DNA of 64,000 bases from Metarhizium brunneum (taxonomy: Eukaryota; Ascomycota; Sordariomycetes; Hypocreales; Clavicipitaceae), in contig NC_089422.1 in NCBI RefSeq assembly GCF_013426205.1, positions 5,952,001-6,016,000 of the forward strand. The letters run 5' to 3'. How positions within the stretch are numbered: the first letter of the stretch is position 1; each line of letters starts with the position of its first letter. The translations under genes and the position numbers were made by a program. Of the stretch, positions 30,551 through 43,871 are shown piece after piece. A model generated the notes under the pieces. The model did no database searches. It worked only from the letters and a program-made list of their open reading frames with translations, and was not told the DNA's origin.

Positions 30551-33386
30551 GTGGTTCCAATTATCTGCAACGGCTTGGACATAATCACACATCATTTCAA
30601 ACCGGACTTTTTAACAACTCGAGCATAGCGACATTGATTTTACTTTACTCGTGGCAACATTTTGGACTCTCTTCGACAAGCATGGGCAAAACACTGGTGG
30701 CACAAGACCCATTTTTTCTTTTGGATTAAGAGGATTATTCGCCGTTAAAATGTATAAGGATGCTATTCTGGTAGGGCGATTGTGAAGGAGGTCTTCACAG
30801 TAATCCGGGCGATGAGGCTCCCGGATTGGGCATGGCGTACATGGAGGTTTGGCATCGGCAACCACTTGGGTCTCAAGAGAGAATTAGGCGATGAAATGTG
30901 ACAAGCATTGATGCATAACTGATTCCATCGAGACTTGAACGCGCGGTGATGTAGCAGGCAGGCAGCCCGGTAAGAGCCACCACGTATTCTGCTCGCGTCG
31001 AGGCGCCAGCGAAGCGAGGCTACTGTCTGACAATGATCAATCTATGTAGTTGCATGATGCGGGGCTGGAGTCTAGCTTGACACAAAGAATTGCAATCGGC
31101 AATGCTCCGTAACTCTCACAACTCCAACATGCCTATTTGGCCTCATACAGGCAGCAATTAATACGGACACAACATGCTGTATAACCTCGTCCAGAGTAAC
31201 AGCGCTCGCATGTAGAACAAGCGGGGTAACAATAAGAAGTCACATTTGACAACTATCATCATCATGGCTGACAACCCCTTGGCGGTACGTTTGCGATGTT
31301 GTGCTAGCCTCATTTTTGGCTCCCAAAAAGGCTCGGAAATTGGCTAATACAATCACCGGAAGCCGACAGGGTTTCATCATGGAGTTTTGTACAACATCAG
31401 AATCTTGGAATTTCTCTGGCACGGAATCTCTTGGTTGCGCAATCAGGATGGAACATGCAGTCTCACTGCATACAAGCTGGCAAGTGACCTCACTTGAGAG
31501 CAACCACCCGCCCCCTCATCTGTGTCCGTTGACACCGCGTCAGCGTTTTGGCCTGCAGTAAGCCGGTCTGTATTGGCTCATCCGCAACGGTGGCTTGATG
31601 CATCGCTGTGAATTGGCGCCCAGCGTGGCTTGAACCGGTCTAGAATCTAGCAGTCTTACAGACGTGGTTTCACTGCACCGTTACCCGACCTGTTCTCCGA
31701 CATGCTTCATTAAAAGAAAACTTGTTTGCATTGAAAAGATTTGGAACTTCGCGTTGTGAGACTGGGGGCCGACCGGGAAGCCGAAGTGTATAAATTGTCT
31801 CCTCACTGCCCCAGATCCTCAAGCGAAACCAGCTGACGGATTCTTCCCATATTAGATACCGGGCGACAAATGACTTACTCTTAAATCAAGGCCCACCGCT
31901 TGCACATGTCAAATCATTGGAGCTATGGGACTAGATTGAGGTGTAAACATAATATACTTTCCTATATGCTTGCTCCTTGCCAGCTCCCTTTTCTATTCGT
32001 TTTTTTCTTCATATTTTTTTTAGACTTCAAAGTTACTTCAAAGTTCATTCATTACACACTTTCGACCGAAGTTGTGCCCGATATATTACGTACCTCATCT
32101 ATGAAGAAATACCCACGTGGAACAGATGAGAAGCGGCATGCCAAAATCCGTTCCACTGTCTCAGACGTTGCCTTTCGTCTGCGCTCAGAGCAATAGAGAC
32201 TTCAAAATCGAGAGCAGCATGGCCATAAAAGTGGATCTTAATAGATGGTGAAGCTTACATCACCTGTTTTGCACGGCCTTGTTGCAATACTTGTCACAAC
32301 ATGCTGTGCCACTCCACGGCTGCCTGCATGCGCACCGAGATGGTGTCATAGAGGCCCAACTCACCGGCAACTCTGCGTTCAAGAGCATATATGTTCAATA
32401 ATTGGCCAGCATTTACTGGTTAGTGGCGAGGCTCTGTCATGGCGAGGCTTTCTGCGAGGTCCTAGACCCTGGTTCCGCAGCATCGCCGACGAGTTCGCTG
32501 CTTTCTGAACTCGCTCGGGGACCTCTGGCCTCAACGTTTTCCAGAGCCGCCTCTTGAATAGTCCGGTTTCTGAATCAAAGAGAATTACACACGTACGCGA
32601 AGAGACGAAGCAGCAGCTTCTTGCGAATGGCATGGCGGAGATTAGACCGTGGCCACAGGCGAGCATGGACGCTCATGGAGAACGACTACACCTGGCTTCA
32701 AGCCAGAGTGCTTAGCCAGCATACCGAACATACAGACAGCACGTATTTCTAGCGCAATTGTTCCACTTCCCGGCCGAGGCATGGCGGCACACACAGCCCT
32801 GCCGTCTCGGTGCCAGGGATTCATCCGCAACGAGTACTTTGCACTCCCCAGTGTATAGCCACGAAGATGCGCCGCCAAATGCTACGATCCCAACCTCTGT
32901 ATGCCACGTCCGAGCTTCAGGACGTGTATAGTGAGGTAAAACTGCAAGATATCCGATGCTCGGTGTCCCATGGCTTTGAACGAGCCCCCCCAGCTCTCTT
33001 GCTCGGTGTATCAAGATGTAAAGGTGGTACTTTGATATACCTGCCATGCTGTCCAACCCCAGGCACCCCGCGAAAATCAGCCCCCGTGGGCAGAACGCTC
33101 TTGACTGACGTGGCTCGTCAGTGAATGCCATGGGGATGTCAAACCTGGGATCAGGTGGTTTTTTTGCTCCTGTCTAGGACATGGCAGGGTGGCTGTATCT
33201 CCATGTCCTTCTCCCTGGAGAAACCTCCATTTTCAAAACGAAAAACTCCAGAATTTTCCTCGCGAAGCCGTCCAACATCTCATTTTCCAAAGCAAATTTC
33301 GTCTTTGGGGCGTTAAAATCAGAAGAAGCCGTGCAACTCGGCAGATAAGGCTACCATCTCGCAACCACACTGTTTCGTCTTACACC
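30551..33386. other. 2.8-kb intergenic tract
   Basis: No supported gene. A tRNA-like string on the minus strand around 31612-31690 does not fold into a full cloverleaf. A minus-strand frame at 32712-33131 (139 codons) lacks any recognisable feature. Confidence 0.45.
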
Positions 33387-33688
33387 ATGGCATCTAATCA
33401 GGCAGCTTATAACGGGTGAGAAGGCGAAATCTCACGGCATCACGTATCCGAAATGCTGACACTTTCCCCCTCTCCCCCCCTAGGTCGACGCCCCGTAAGC
33501 CTGCTCATACATATACCCAGTACCAGGCTCAAGGGGCTACCTCTGACGCCGCGAGTCTACGAGAATACCGCCTCTCTCAGTTTCAAAATGGTCCTTCCGC
33601 TACGCCTACCGAGGCGCCTTCGAGCCGCGGGGCTCGTATTTCGCAGCAACTCTACGCGGTCGATGCGGCATTCAAGCGGCGTGCTTGA
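33387..33688 (+). CDS. Small conserved-looking 77-residue protein
   Basis: Two exons, 33387-33415 and 33484-33688. The ATG follows TACACC; exon 1 is 29 nt, the donor is GTGAGA, a TGCTGAC branch site and a long pyrimidine run precede the CCTAG acceptor, and the intron is 68 nt. The product starts MASNQAAYNGSTPRKPAHTY and is polar, Gln/Ser/Arg-rich, with no signal peptide or membrane helix; it ends in a short helix (ISQQLYAVDAAFKRRA). Textbook splice signals and a frame that is maintained across the junction are the main support. It is not a family I can name. Confidence 0.6.
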
Positions 33689-35996
33689 GGAGCGCGAGGG
33701 GGCGGGATGTCGTTGATATCAGGACCCATCCAGGAGTCATTATGGGATCGCACGGCGTTGGGAAGTATGTAAGCTTATCGAATTAGGCGCCCAGGCCACA
33801 AACCTCTGGGGGTCTAGTTGTCCCGAGGATATCAAGGGCAGGCACGAAAGCGATCGTACCCGAGGAAGGGCATGGTGGTTGAATTTGACCAGGGCAGGAT
33901 TATATATGATTGGGGCATGTATATTAGGCGTGCGGTGGATGGGTTATTCGCAATGTTCGCTCCATCAAGATGTCAGAATGGGTTGCCGTCCATGGTTGTA
34001 AACTGAGGTTCCTCGTGTTCCCGTAGCGTATTATTGCCTCTCAAATATACGACTTTCAGAACCCATTTGTCACGCTCGAGCTTCCGGCACTTACCCATTG
34101 TGCCTTGCGGCAAATCCCTTCCTTCGAGCAGCGTTCGTGACTGATGCGCCTTGCGCTGCTGCCTGCTTGTGCGGGGAAAGCTGTCTGCCTGAGCCTTGTT
34201 CCAGGGGCACCAGGTCCCTTTTGCGGACCTAACCTAGACTTCGGTGATGAATCTTTCCAATATTACTTGTTCTTGGATCGGAGCGTGTGTCGTGGTATTT
34301 GCGTCAAGGACTGTATTTTGCGGGTTTCCTGTCTTTGGGGAATATCTCTCGAGCCATGGCACGTGGATGGTTGGTGGTCGTGGCTTGCCAAGACATGGTG
34401 TCTCATACTACGCTGTAGAATGTACTCTGTATGTTTCGTAGCTATGCACGTCGTGGACGGGGGTGTATGGCACAATGATGTTGGTGTGGCCATTCTCATT
34501 GTCTTTATTACACAAGTCGAATATTGGGCAAGCGTTGGATTAGACTATTGTTCATGCCGATGATATAAAAGGTGGTTTTGAAGATTGTCAAAACGGGTTG
34601 AAGTTGTATATAATGCCGGTATGGCCCTTTTTTCTCATTCTACTGCTCCTTACTTGTTGAGACTCTTGCGCTTCGGAGATGTTGGCATTTTTATACGTCC
34701 TTGCTTAAAATGGCGCCGTGTATCTCTGGGATTCCAAGTGTAGTCCATCCAGGAGCATTCATCTTGTTGCAAATTTACCTTTTGAGTTGTGATTACGGTC
34801 ATGTTCTCGAACCGGAATTTGATTTTGCCTGTCCGTCTGGACACCAACTCCTACTCTATATGGCGCCACTTTTCTCATGCGGCGAAGGGGCTTTTTAAGT
34901 TTGCTTGTGTCTATTATGAATTCAGCAAGTCGCTACAGCTCCTTGAAATATTCATTTCTATACGTTTCCTCTTGAGATGGACTGAATTCACTTTCAATCA
35001 CAGTTGCGACGCGAAACTCATCAAAAGATGGTAGGAACTCGGCTCTGCCAACATCGATACATGGTGCCGGGCCCTTCTTTCCCCCTCCAAGGGTGGAAAA
35101 TGAAAAAAAAAATGAAAAAATGAAAAGACAAAAGTGTAAACTCAACACTACGGAGAATGGAGCAGTCGAAAATCATTTGGCTCGGGATATACTTGCCTTT
35201 CATCCTTGAGCAACTCCCAGCTGCGAGATTTTCGTCCAACAGACGAATTTGTTACAACTACCCGGCCTATGAGTGCGCAAGTAAATAAGACGAGAAAGAC
35301 TCGTCATGAAAAGAGGCTCTGTGCGTCAGTTGTGTCTCTGGTGCCTATCATGGTTTTGCTTGCCAGTCACGGATAGCATCATACAAGCCTGGCCTGACCT
35401 ATTCCGTGAGCGCGTTCATGTTCCCAGCATCTCTTTATAATTAGACCCCATACAGAATGATGGGATGTGACCTTGCTTATTTACACTAGAAACACAGTGC
35501 ATCAGGAACACTAGCAGTTTAATCACAGGATAGAATTCCATCACTAGTCATCGTCCGGGGCCTCTTGGAAAAAGAAAAGTCGACGTGATTTGCTTGCGAC
35601 AACAAACAAACAAACTGAAGTTCCAGCCCGATATTTCCGCTCATCTCTTCCTCTCCGCAGGCGCTTTGGCCTCACGACCTACTATCCGCAACGCGAACAG
35701 AGTACGTCTTCACTTTTATTTACACCTACGGATCATGGACCAACTTCATCCTAGGGTACTGTATCTAGAAATCGGTGCACAGTCAACGGGTTATCAGCCC
35801 AATGTTTGCAAATCATCAATGTTGCGTTCTACCAGGGCACACGGCACAATGTACGGCCAACGACTACTCACACAACCTCGTACCAAGTATTGACAGAAGC
35901 GGGGGTTACAAATAGACGAATTATATTAAGCAGCTTTAACTTGGACACAAAACAATTACGACATCTAACGCAGGCTCTAAATCTAGTCGTGTCCGT
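33689..35996. other. 2.3-kb intergenic tract
   Basis: AT-moderate sequence with no gene model. A plus-strand frame at 34144-34563 is Trp/Cys-rich and not protein-like. An A-rich run (35100-35125) is present. Confidence 0.45.
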
Positions 35997-37836
35997 CTAC
36001 GAATGACAAAACTGCGGCGAAAGTGCATTACATTTGGGCTTCCTGAAGGACGCGACACCAACTTCCCTCGTTCTTTCGGGAAAGCCCTCAAACGAAGCTG
36101 CATACGTTGCCACAGAATGAGCAATAAGCTATACCGGTTAGCCAGATCCATCCCGCTCACGCACATGGGCTTGAGAAGACGTACCTTGGTGTTCACCTCC
36201 CACGCCGTCATGTTCAAGTTGTTCAAATCATCGCCGATCTGATGGTAATTCTTGTCATACCACTCTCCTTCTTCGCCGCCAAAGAATCCAGCCTCGAGAG
36301 GCGTCTTGACACCCTCGGCGCCCTGCATTTGAATCCCGGTTAGTCTGCCACATCATCGCGCCCGGCGCCGTGAATCAAGAGGAATGCACGTACCGTGGCA
36401 ATGCCGCCCGCCGGAATACCCGCCCTGACAAAGGGATCGTAGTCTGAGCGCCCGTCGAACTCGATCATGGTATAGTTCAGCCCGCTGCTCGTGTACCAGT
36501 CCGTGTACAGGTCGCGCAATCGCTCCGACCCCAGCGGGTTCTCCGCATCAGTCGCGTTGTACACCTGGTACGCAAAGTTTGGACTGGCCATCATGTCGTA
36601 GTCCATGAAGAGCCTGATCTTGGCATTCTCCTTGTCGGAGAGGGATTTGACGTAGTGCTCTGAGCCCAGCAGACCCTCCTCCTCGGCGGACCACCAGGCG
36701 AAGCGGACGCAGTTTTGGATCCGGAACGCCGCGAGCTGGGAGGCCACTTCGAGGATAGACAGGGACCCAGAGCCGTCGTCGTTGATCCCCGGGCCCTCCT
36801 CGACGGAGTCGCTGTGGCCGCCTAGCATTACGCAGTTGTCCGCGTCGCCCTCGGTTGTCTGCGCAATGATGTTGTTCGTCTTGATCGTCTGGACGGTGGC
36901 GTCAATGTATGCCGATCCTCGGAAAATCTCCCCGCGTGGCATGTTTTCCACCCAGTCCTCGGCGTCTTTGCTGCTGACCCCAAAGGTGGCGATGTGGTCG
37001 GGCGACGGCTTGCCCAGGGTGCCTACAGACACGGTCAGCAACAACCCGACTACACCGTGTATGCGACGAGCGCGTTCGCCAGGGCTCACCGTGCAATTCT
37101 TCATCTACGGTATTGTAAATGATGGCCGCAATGGCACCCGCCCTTCCAGCAAGCTGCGATTTATCGCCAAAGGGACACGTTCCCCTCTGCATCAGGGCAA
37201 TATTCCCCTTGACCTTGTGAGGATAGTCAGACGCCTTGCAGCCCGTGCCGCGAACCAAAATCAACTGTCCGAAAACGGGTTCATTGTTCTTTGTCGGCGG
37301 CGTGAGCCTACCCAGCGTCAGCAATTTTGGCCCATCGACCCCCTCCCGTCCCGGACAGCGTATACATACGAAAAGGCCGTGGTCGAAGCGGGCACCTTGT
37401 CATGAATGACGAGGCGAAACTCCCTCACCCTGCCTGCATAAGCGTCGAATGGCTGCTCCGAGACATTGTAATAGCTTCCGAGAGAAGCCAGCTCAGACTT
37501 GATGTACTCGAGCGTGGCCTGGTGTCCTGCTGCCCGTCAGACTCAAATCACCAGCGCCGTCAACTACATACGCCCAGGGACACGCATACCTGCCGACCCA
37601 ATGACGCGAGTAGGGTGGTTGAACTCGTCCTCGGATTTCCTAGCAAGCGCATACAGCTCCTCGGCGCGCTCCCACAGCCTGTCCTTGTCGATGCTGTCCT
37701 GCAGAGTGCCCGAGCTGACGAGCGGTCTTGCGTGGAAGGCCGAGTGAGGTGCAATGTCGTTGATCGGCCGCTGCAGAGGGAGCTGCAGCGCCGCAGAGGC
37801 CGCGCTGAGAGCAACAAGGGACGCGATTCGGGTCAT
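35997..37836 (-). CDS. Secreted M28 leucine aminopeptidase with PA domain (Lap2-like)
   Basis: Six exons, complement(35997-36128, 36185-36322, 36394-37022, 37090-37307, 37370-37526, 37590-37836), 506 residues. The ATG at 37834-37836 begins a signal peptide (MTRIASLVALSAASAALQLP). A protease-associated domain lies in exons 2-4 (GNIALMQRGTCPFGDKSQLA). The di-zinc catalytic domain has GGHSDSVEEGPGINDDGSGS, the SAEEEGLLGS glutamate pair, MDYDMMASPNFAY, and the last His ligand in NYHQIGDDLNNLN. This is the M28A pattern of secreted fungal Lap2/aminopeptidase Y, which removes N-terminal residues from peptides outside the cell or in the vacuole. The last exon was set to give LIAHSVATYAASFEGFP; reading through the intron instead gives an unrelated basic tail. 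The neighbouring S33 enzyme 30 kb away acts on similar substrates. Confidence 0.9.
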
Positions 37837-38119
37837 GTTGCCGTCGGTGAGGGCTTGGACGGCGAGGAGCAAAGGAGTGAGGAGGCGAGCAGGCCAAGTT
37901 ATGTTGCGCTCGGGGTGCTGACGCCATGCTGGGACGGGACTGATGACATTGCGCCCCGCTTTTCAATCTCCCGCGCGGCGTCGAGGCGGCGGCAGGCGAC
38001 TTGTTTTAAGCTTCAACACTGTTTTGGACATGCCGCAAACGCTTTACTGAACTGCCTGTGTTTGTGCGCCTTCAAATCATAATTCTTGGCCAAGTTTGGT
38101 CCTCGGCTCAGAGTGAAGT

Positions 38120-38404
38120 ATCCCTTTGGGTGTTCGATGGTGCCGATTTTGTACCGGGCCTACTTTGTCTGAGATACCTAGTAGATAATACTTTTATATT
38201 ACGTTAAAATCATTATATATATCTTTTTATCTATATAGAAATAAGTAGTGCTTATAGCTTTATATGATCTCTTAGTATATTAGCATATCTCTTAGCATAT
38301 TATTATATCTCTTACTATATTAATACATCTCTTCTTTTAAGATTCTTAATTGGTTAACATCCTTGTTCGGTACAAAATTGGCACCTTCAAACACCCAAAG
38401 GGAT
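38120..38404. mobile_element. Second foldback element with 37-bp imperfect inverted repeats
   Basis: ATCCCTTTGGGTGTTCGATG (from 38120, continuing to 38156) is matched by the reverse complement of 38368-38404 at 34 of 37 positions. Two of the three differences are transitions (C/T or G/A). CGGCTCA also occurs in inverted positions just outside (about 38104 and 38425), so the arms may extend further. The core is AT-rich with repeated CTTAGTATATTAGCATATCT-like units. No coding frame. Target duplication could not be read with confidence. Confidence 0.7.
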
Positions 38405-39024
38405 GCCGTGCGCTGGGCGTGAGCCGTGGCGCATCTAGGTCACCGAGGCGTCTTTCCTCAGTACGATCCAAGACTTCACTAGCGCCGCCTCATTTTCGAG
38501 AGGGTAGTCTATTCTGTATATACAATAATTGGTATGCATATCTACTGGGTGGCTTTTGGCGAGTGCGCTCCGCCGACCAGCCCGTTGATTAATAAAAAAA
38601 ACTCATCTGTTCGATGCTAGACGCCCAGGAGTAAGCCCCGTCCCGGGGGTTATATACCCATACAGCCGTACGAATGCCCATATATAGTGAAGAAGAAGAA
38701 AAAGAGAGAGAGAGCGAGACGGAGGAAAAGCGAGGTGCGAGGTGCGCTTTGTAAAGTGCAGACTTTGTCGTCGCTGGTCTGTCATGACCTATGGTATTTC
38801 CTTCCCGCCATGCTTCAATTAAACGCCGACGAACTCCGTTTGAGCCGGTGACGAGGAGATGATCAACACAGAGCGCACGTGGTGTCTCCTATCCCCCCTG
38901 ACAAGCGGACCCCAAATGCCAAGAAAGCAGACTTCCAAACCGAGGGAAAAAATGGGCGGTCCATAAAGACCTCATTCAGCCCATCAGACGAACGTTTCCC
39001 AAGATGCAATGTTTCCATGATTAG
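38405..39024. other. Intergenic, no gene seen
   Basis: About 620 bases between the second foldback element and the PAP2 gene stop. A purine microsatellite (GAAGAAGAAAAAGAGAGAGA, about 38690-38715) is the only notable feature. Confidence 0.5.
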
Positions 39025-40487
39025 TTATTCAACGGACAAATTCTTCTTCCAACCCGTTGTTGGAATCGGCTTCTCGAGGCGCAGTATCCACAGTAGATAA
39101 TCTTCGACTGGGAGGAAGAGGCACAATACGCGATTGCACATGAAGCCCGCCATGACGACAAACACGGCGGCAAAGGCATCGAGGAAGTAGTGGTTGGCTG
39201 TGCTGACAATGGTGATGAGCATCCACGTCGGGTACCAGATGCCGAAAGCAAACATGCAGGCTCTCGCAAAGGCGCTTCGTCTGGCCTCCACCGGGTCGTC
39301 GTCCTCGTCGTCGTCGTCCGGGCCCGAGGAGCCAATGGCCAGATTCTCCCGGCATGAGAACAAGCCCTTGACGACGCCGCTCTCGGCAATAAAGGTGCAG
39401 CCAATGCAGAAGGCGTAGCCAAAGTGCATGCTGGGCATGGCAGCGAGCAGGTTGACAAAGTCGCCGCCCATCCAGACAGACTCGGCATCCTCCAGGCTGA
39501 CCGAGTCGACGAATCCGTACTCCTTGGGCAACAGTCGCGGCGGCATGGTGGGGACGAGGATGAAGATGATGAAGGCGAAGAAGTTGGTCAGGGTCATGGT
39601 ACGACGGACAGTGCAGAACCGAGCGTGCGTCGACGCCGTGGTGTAGTAGTAGGCAAGGAACGATACGGTGCCCGGCAAATGTACAAGGGCGTAACCACGA
39701 TTCAGAAAGGACAGAACCCACGCTCGGTAATCGCCCGTCTCGGCCCCGCGTAGGAACCAACGCTGGATCTGCCATTCGAGCCACTTTTCGGGGGCCTGTC
39801 GATCTCCTCCCCACAGCAAGGCCTCGAAATTCAGGATGGACAGGCCATGCTGCTGGGCCGAATCCCACATGCCCTTCTGGCCGCCATAGGTCGCCTGGGC
39901 GAGGACCTTGGTGTAGCGGTACGCGCCGAAGCTCACGCCCCAGTAGAACATTTCAATCAGGAAGGGAAACTTTTGCAGGACGCGAGAGTGAAAGTTTGTG
40001 GCGAAGCGGCTCGAGTTGGGCGTCGTGAAGCGCAGGCAGCTGCCGCAGGAGCGGTACTTGGGAGGGTACTGGTCGCTCTGCCTGCGAAACAGGAGATGGC
40101 TGAACTCGTCAGAACTCCTGGGCGATTCCTCGTCGGGGAGCGGCTGGTATCGATCCCTTGGTTTGAAAAGAGAGTAGTTCTTCCTGCGCGTAAAGAACAT
40201 GGCCAGGAGGAGCACAGCGACGGTAAGCTAGACAGAGGCGCAACAACCAGAGATTCCAAGTCAGCCACGGAAACGCAGACGATGAATACAGGCAGGCGGT
40301 CGCAGCAAAAGGCAATGCGCTGCCAAATAGCTCAGAGACGACGAGGCAATTGCAGGATCGGTCTGGAGTTCTTGTTTCGTGGAACTTGGTAACTTACAAC
40401 GGGCTCGACAAAGTCGGGCACTGGAATTCCATGCGCCGCCTTCCATCCTCCCTCGGGCGTATCGTCGAAAACTTGAGAAGCGGCCAT
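39025..40487 (-). CDS. PAP2-type membrane phosphotransferase (Aur1/inositolphosphotransferase-like)
   Basis: Two exons, complement(39025-40227, 40398-40487), 430 residues. Exon 1 (MAASQVFDDTPEGGWKAAHG) was found by following donor GTAAGT; the acceptor TCTAG leads straight into the first membrane helix (LTVAVLLLAMFF). Several further helices follow. The lipid-phosphatase-like motifs are present: AAMPSMHFGYAF (the SxxH block) and STANHYFLDAFAAV (the HYxxD block). An Asp-rich loop (SSGPDDDDEDDDP) separates them. The family (PAP2_3) includes Aur1, which moves phosphoinositol onto ceramide in the Golgi, and plant IPC synthases. This protein is shorter and divergent from Aur1, so a related lipid phosphotransferase or phosphatase is more likely than the essential IPC synthase itself. 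Confidence 0.82.
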
Positions 40488-43400
40488 GATGAGAAACAAT
40501 GATTTTTTTTCTCTCCCTATGGCATGTTACAACTACTGGCGGCACCCAACGAAAAAAAAACCCCCCGTCGAGCTTGGAGAGCTTGGATGAATTGCCGTTC
40601 CAACCGCGACAGGCTGTACACGTGCTACCTGACGCAGCTTGGGGTGAGGCGGTGTCAAGCGTCGACTGCCGAAAGGAGACGGTGGCTTGGTTGGCTGGCT
40701 GGCCACACGTCAAGTAACTGTGCAGCAGAGGCGGGGGAGATGGAGAAGCGTCGATGTCTGTTGACAACCTACACCACAAAATGGCTCAATTGCGTACTTG
40801 TGAAGAGGAAGAAGTCGACGAGGTGGAGGAGGAAGAAAACGAGAAACGGAGAGCAGTGCAAAAAGCCAAGGCAAAAGTCAAGTCAGGGAGCTGCGTTGCC
40901 AACGTCACCAGATGGCCACAGGCTTGCTACGTACACATCCCCGAGCGAGGCGGCTTGACGCCGTCTGGTGCGCCAAGTTGTCAGTTTTGCGGACTGCAGG
41001 ACGCCGTCTTGGCCAGGGACTGGTGCGAAAAGTCCGGCCGCCGTCGCCGTGATCCGTTCATGGTGCAAGGCTGCAAGCCCGGTCTCGGTCTGGTCGCATC
41101 GCCGCCAGCAACTTGTTGTGGCTCCTCAGTCAAAAGCTGGCAAACACGTCTCCACGGTTTTCACCGTCTCGAGCCAAACCAATATCATTCAGCGTTGTAA
41201 TGTAAATACGGGGAAGCCCTTGGAGAACTCACCCCCCTCCCCCTCTTCGTTCGCTGTCCTTGTTCCAGTCCCCCTTATGCCCCAACCGCGACTATGCCCG
41301 GGTCGTGTCTACTCTTGTGTCTGATGCAACTGCAAGGGGAGGGATACAATCCAGTGTGCTTCATCTTTGCCTAGATCCGCAGAGCCTCCGATACGCTTTG
41401 CACAGCCTTCCCGTCCCCAGCATCCCACATCGTGGGCCGGCAGTGGAATCGTTCCATGGTCAACACCAGCCCCGTGTTCACATAATCTTGTAGTGTCTCA
41501 ACCGTCGCAGACTGCTATGACGCCCGTTTCTGTGTAAAACAGTCTGGTGTTGCCAGAGTTGCTGGAATGTCTGCCCGTGCCCGTAGTTCGGCCCGCCATG
41601 GCGGCTCCCCCATTGGCCCCCTTCGGCCCCCTTCTCTTGAGCTTGTCGAGAGACGAGGCGCATGCCAAGAGGCTAGGGGGACAGGTGGCAGAGATTACAC
41701 GGAGTAGTAGTACTACTACTGCTTGATGGTGTGTGGGTGTCGAGGTGCGGCGGGCTGGTGAAGCCTTGCACGTCGTAGCTCGTGAGCACGCGACATCTCT
41801 CGACTTTGTGGGACGTTTGGCGACGCTGTGCGCAATGTTTGCGGGTTGTGCAGGTGGCGTGCGGGTACTGAGGCGAACATGGGCTCCGCGCCCCTTTGCT
41901 ATCGGCCGACGTCACCACTCTACCACGGCCATCGGCAACAAAAGTCGACGTTGTGTTAAGCTCGTCTGCCTCCTAAACCCCGTCGGCCTTGATCAAGTCG
42001 CCGCGACTGCAAGCTCAACACTGAACATGCAAGCACTGTGGCTCTCATGCCCCTGTACAGCATCTGTACATACGCACTACCGATTACGTACATGAATAGA
42101 ATCCAGATGTCAATGGCACCTGCCGCGCTTCTCTCTCCAGCACATGCGGCAGGTGAGAGGCACTACCAACCAGCCCTACCTGCCATGTCTGCTGGTTGGA
42201 CCTGCCCAAGACAGAGTGCGTGGCGATGCAAAACCGGACTCCGGCACACTTCTCCAAAGCCGTGGCTGGTGCCAAGAAAACTACTTGGGCCAAGCGCAAG
42301 GATTTTTCGGAACCTGCGGCGCCAGCAGCCAATCCTCGCAGCCGCCTTCCCTTGAGCTGACCACGCCGCTGTGGGGATTGTTGTTGTCCAGTCGAGTGCA
42401 TTTGCTTGCACGGCCATCGCCATTTGCACAAAGTCGACGACTTACGCGGCCCGTCCACGACAACAACAACTTGTCCGCCGATGCTGCCAAGGCCGTCCGG
42501 TCCATCAATGTCCCAGGGAAAAGCGAGTGTGACTGCGCACTGGTGTTCTGCACATCCTGTGCCTGATTGTCCCGTCAAATCCTGCGTCACCATCGCCAGC
42601 GCTAGTGTGCCATCTTTCTTCATTCCGTCTTGGCAGCTTGGCTGAGCAACTTCTGTCAATCGCCTTGCAGTCCAAATCGTCACGTGTTGATCATACGCGG
42701 GTTGCACACGCAGCCATCGCTGGAAATAACTGTCGTCCATTCGCCCGGCCGATCCATTCCCAACCGTTGTCAAAATACCGGTCCCAGCCAGGTCCAAGAC
42801 ACGGCAGGAGAAACAGCAATAAAATTAAGGTTACTTTGGGACCCGAGCGAGGCCCGCCAGGCTCTCTCTCGCGGCTTCTCCAGTTCATGCCTCTACGGTG
42901 CACACCCTTGAAATGAGGCTGTTTGGTCGGCCATGCTTCACTTCATGCAGGGACGTTCCACAGCGTTGGCTGATACCGCGCCGTGGTTCGGAGAGCGGAT
43001 CGCGCGCCAAGTTCCAAGTCCGTCTGTCTGCATGTATGGGGGCGTGGAGCGCGTCTGATGGTGCGTGCTGGGACGCATCGGTAGTTTGCGCCTACCGACT
43101 CTCCGGCTCGTTCAGACAACTCATCAATCCCGGACAGACCGCCATTGCAGGCCTCCTGGAACCCGGATGCGAACTGGTGCTGCTCAACAACATCACGCAA
43201 CTCTGATGTATGTGTCCGCAGATGGCATGGCAGCCGAGGCCGCAACTAAGTCATGTCACCGTCATGATGGTCTTGACTGCATGGATGGATGGCAGGTTGA
43301 CATGAGTAAGTAGTCCCGGCGGCAATGCCAACAGCGTCCTTTGCAGAGACCATCTTTTTCCTTTTCAGCTAGCATGCCTGCCACGTTCTGGATTGTTGGC

Positions 43401-43871
43401 CTCATTATGTGAACATGACTCTTCTCCAAGCAGGTCAGAAATGCACATCGAGGAAATACGGTCGCTTGGACTAATATTACTGCCTACAAGGATACGCCTA
43501 CCATGTCCTGTCATGCAACGTACTGGGTTTGGCGAGTTTGCCCTCCCTTCAAGACGAAAAGTGCCCAGTCCGGATGATTAGCAGCCTTGTCGCATAAAAA
43601 AAAATACACTGTGCTTAGATTTGTTGCGACCTGGAAGGGACTGGAAGGGACTTTTCGTGTCATCTGTGCGCTATTCTTCCTAGCTAATACTCGACTAGAA
43701 GCTCTAGAAAAAGGGGTCAAATCCGGCTTCCTAGCTGCGGGCAGCCACCGCGTACAGCCCAATGACCCAATTCCCGGGAACAGCAGATGGCGCCGGCAGG
43801 GAGAGAAATAGTTATCCCTGGCTATTATCTGACCGAGCTCGTTATAACCCCACGACTCGATACCCGGGCTG
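40488..43871. other. Gene-poor tract, left part (3.4 kb)
   Basis: Several frames of 100-237 codons exist here (40754-41200 plus, 42084-42797 minus) but none has family features, splice partners or a convincing start. Nothing repetitive was recognised. Possible contents are long leaders, non-coding RNA or a very divergent gene. Confidence 0.4.

Noticed and set aside
31612..31690. tRNA-like string on the minus strand (GGTTCAAGCC and a D-arm-like segment)
   Set aside because: Acceptor ends do not pair, the T-stem is mismatched and no proper anticodon stem forms; at best a tRNA relic.
34144..34563. 139-codon plus-strand frame, Cys/Trp-rich
   Set aside because: Composition is unlike a protein and no signal peptide or cysteine spacing pattern is convincing.
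40754..41200. 148-codon plus-strand frame with an ATG and a Glu-rich start
   Set aside because: Only the short acidic run looks structured; the rest is irregular, and no splice signal or family supports it.
42084..42797. 237-codon minus-strand frame
   Set aside because: No ATG at its start, no recognisable motif, and competing frames of similar length on the other strand.
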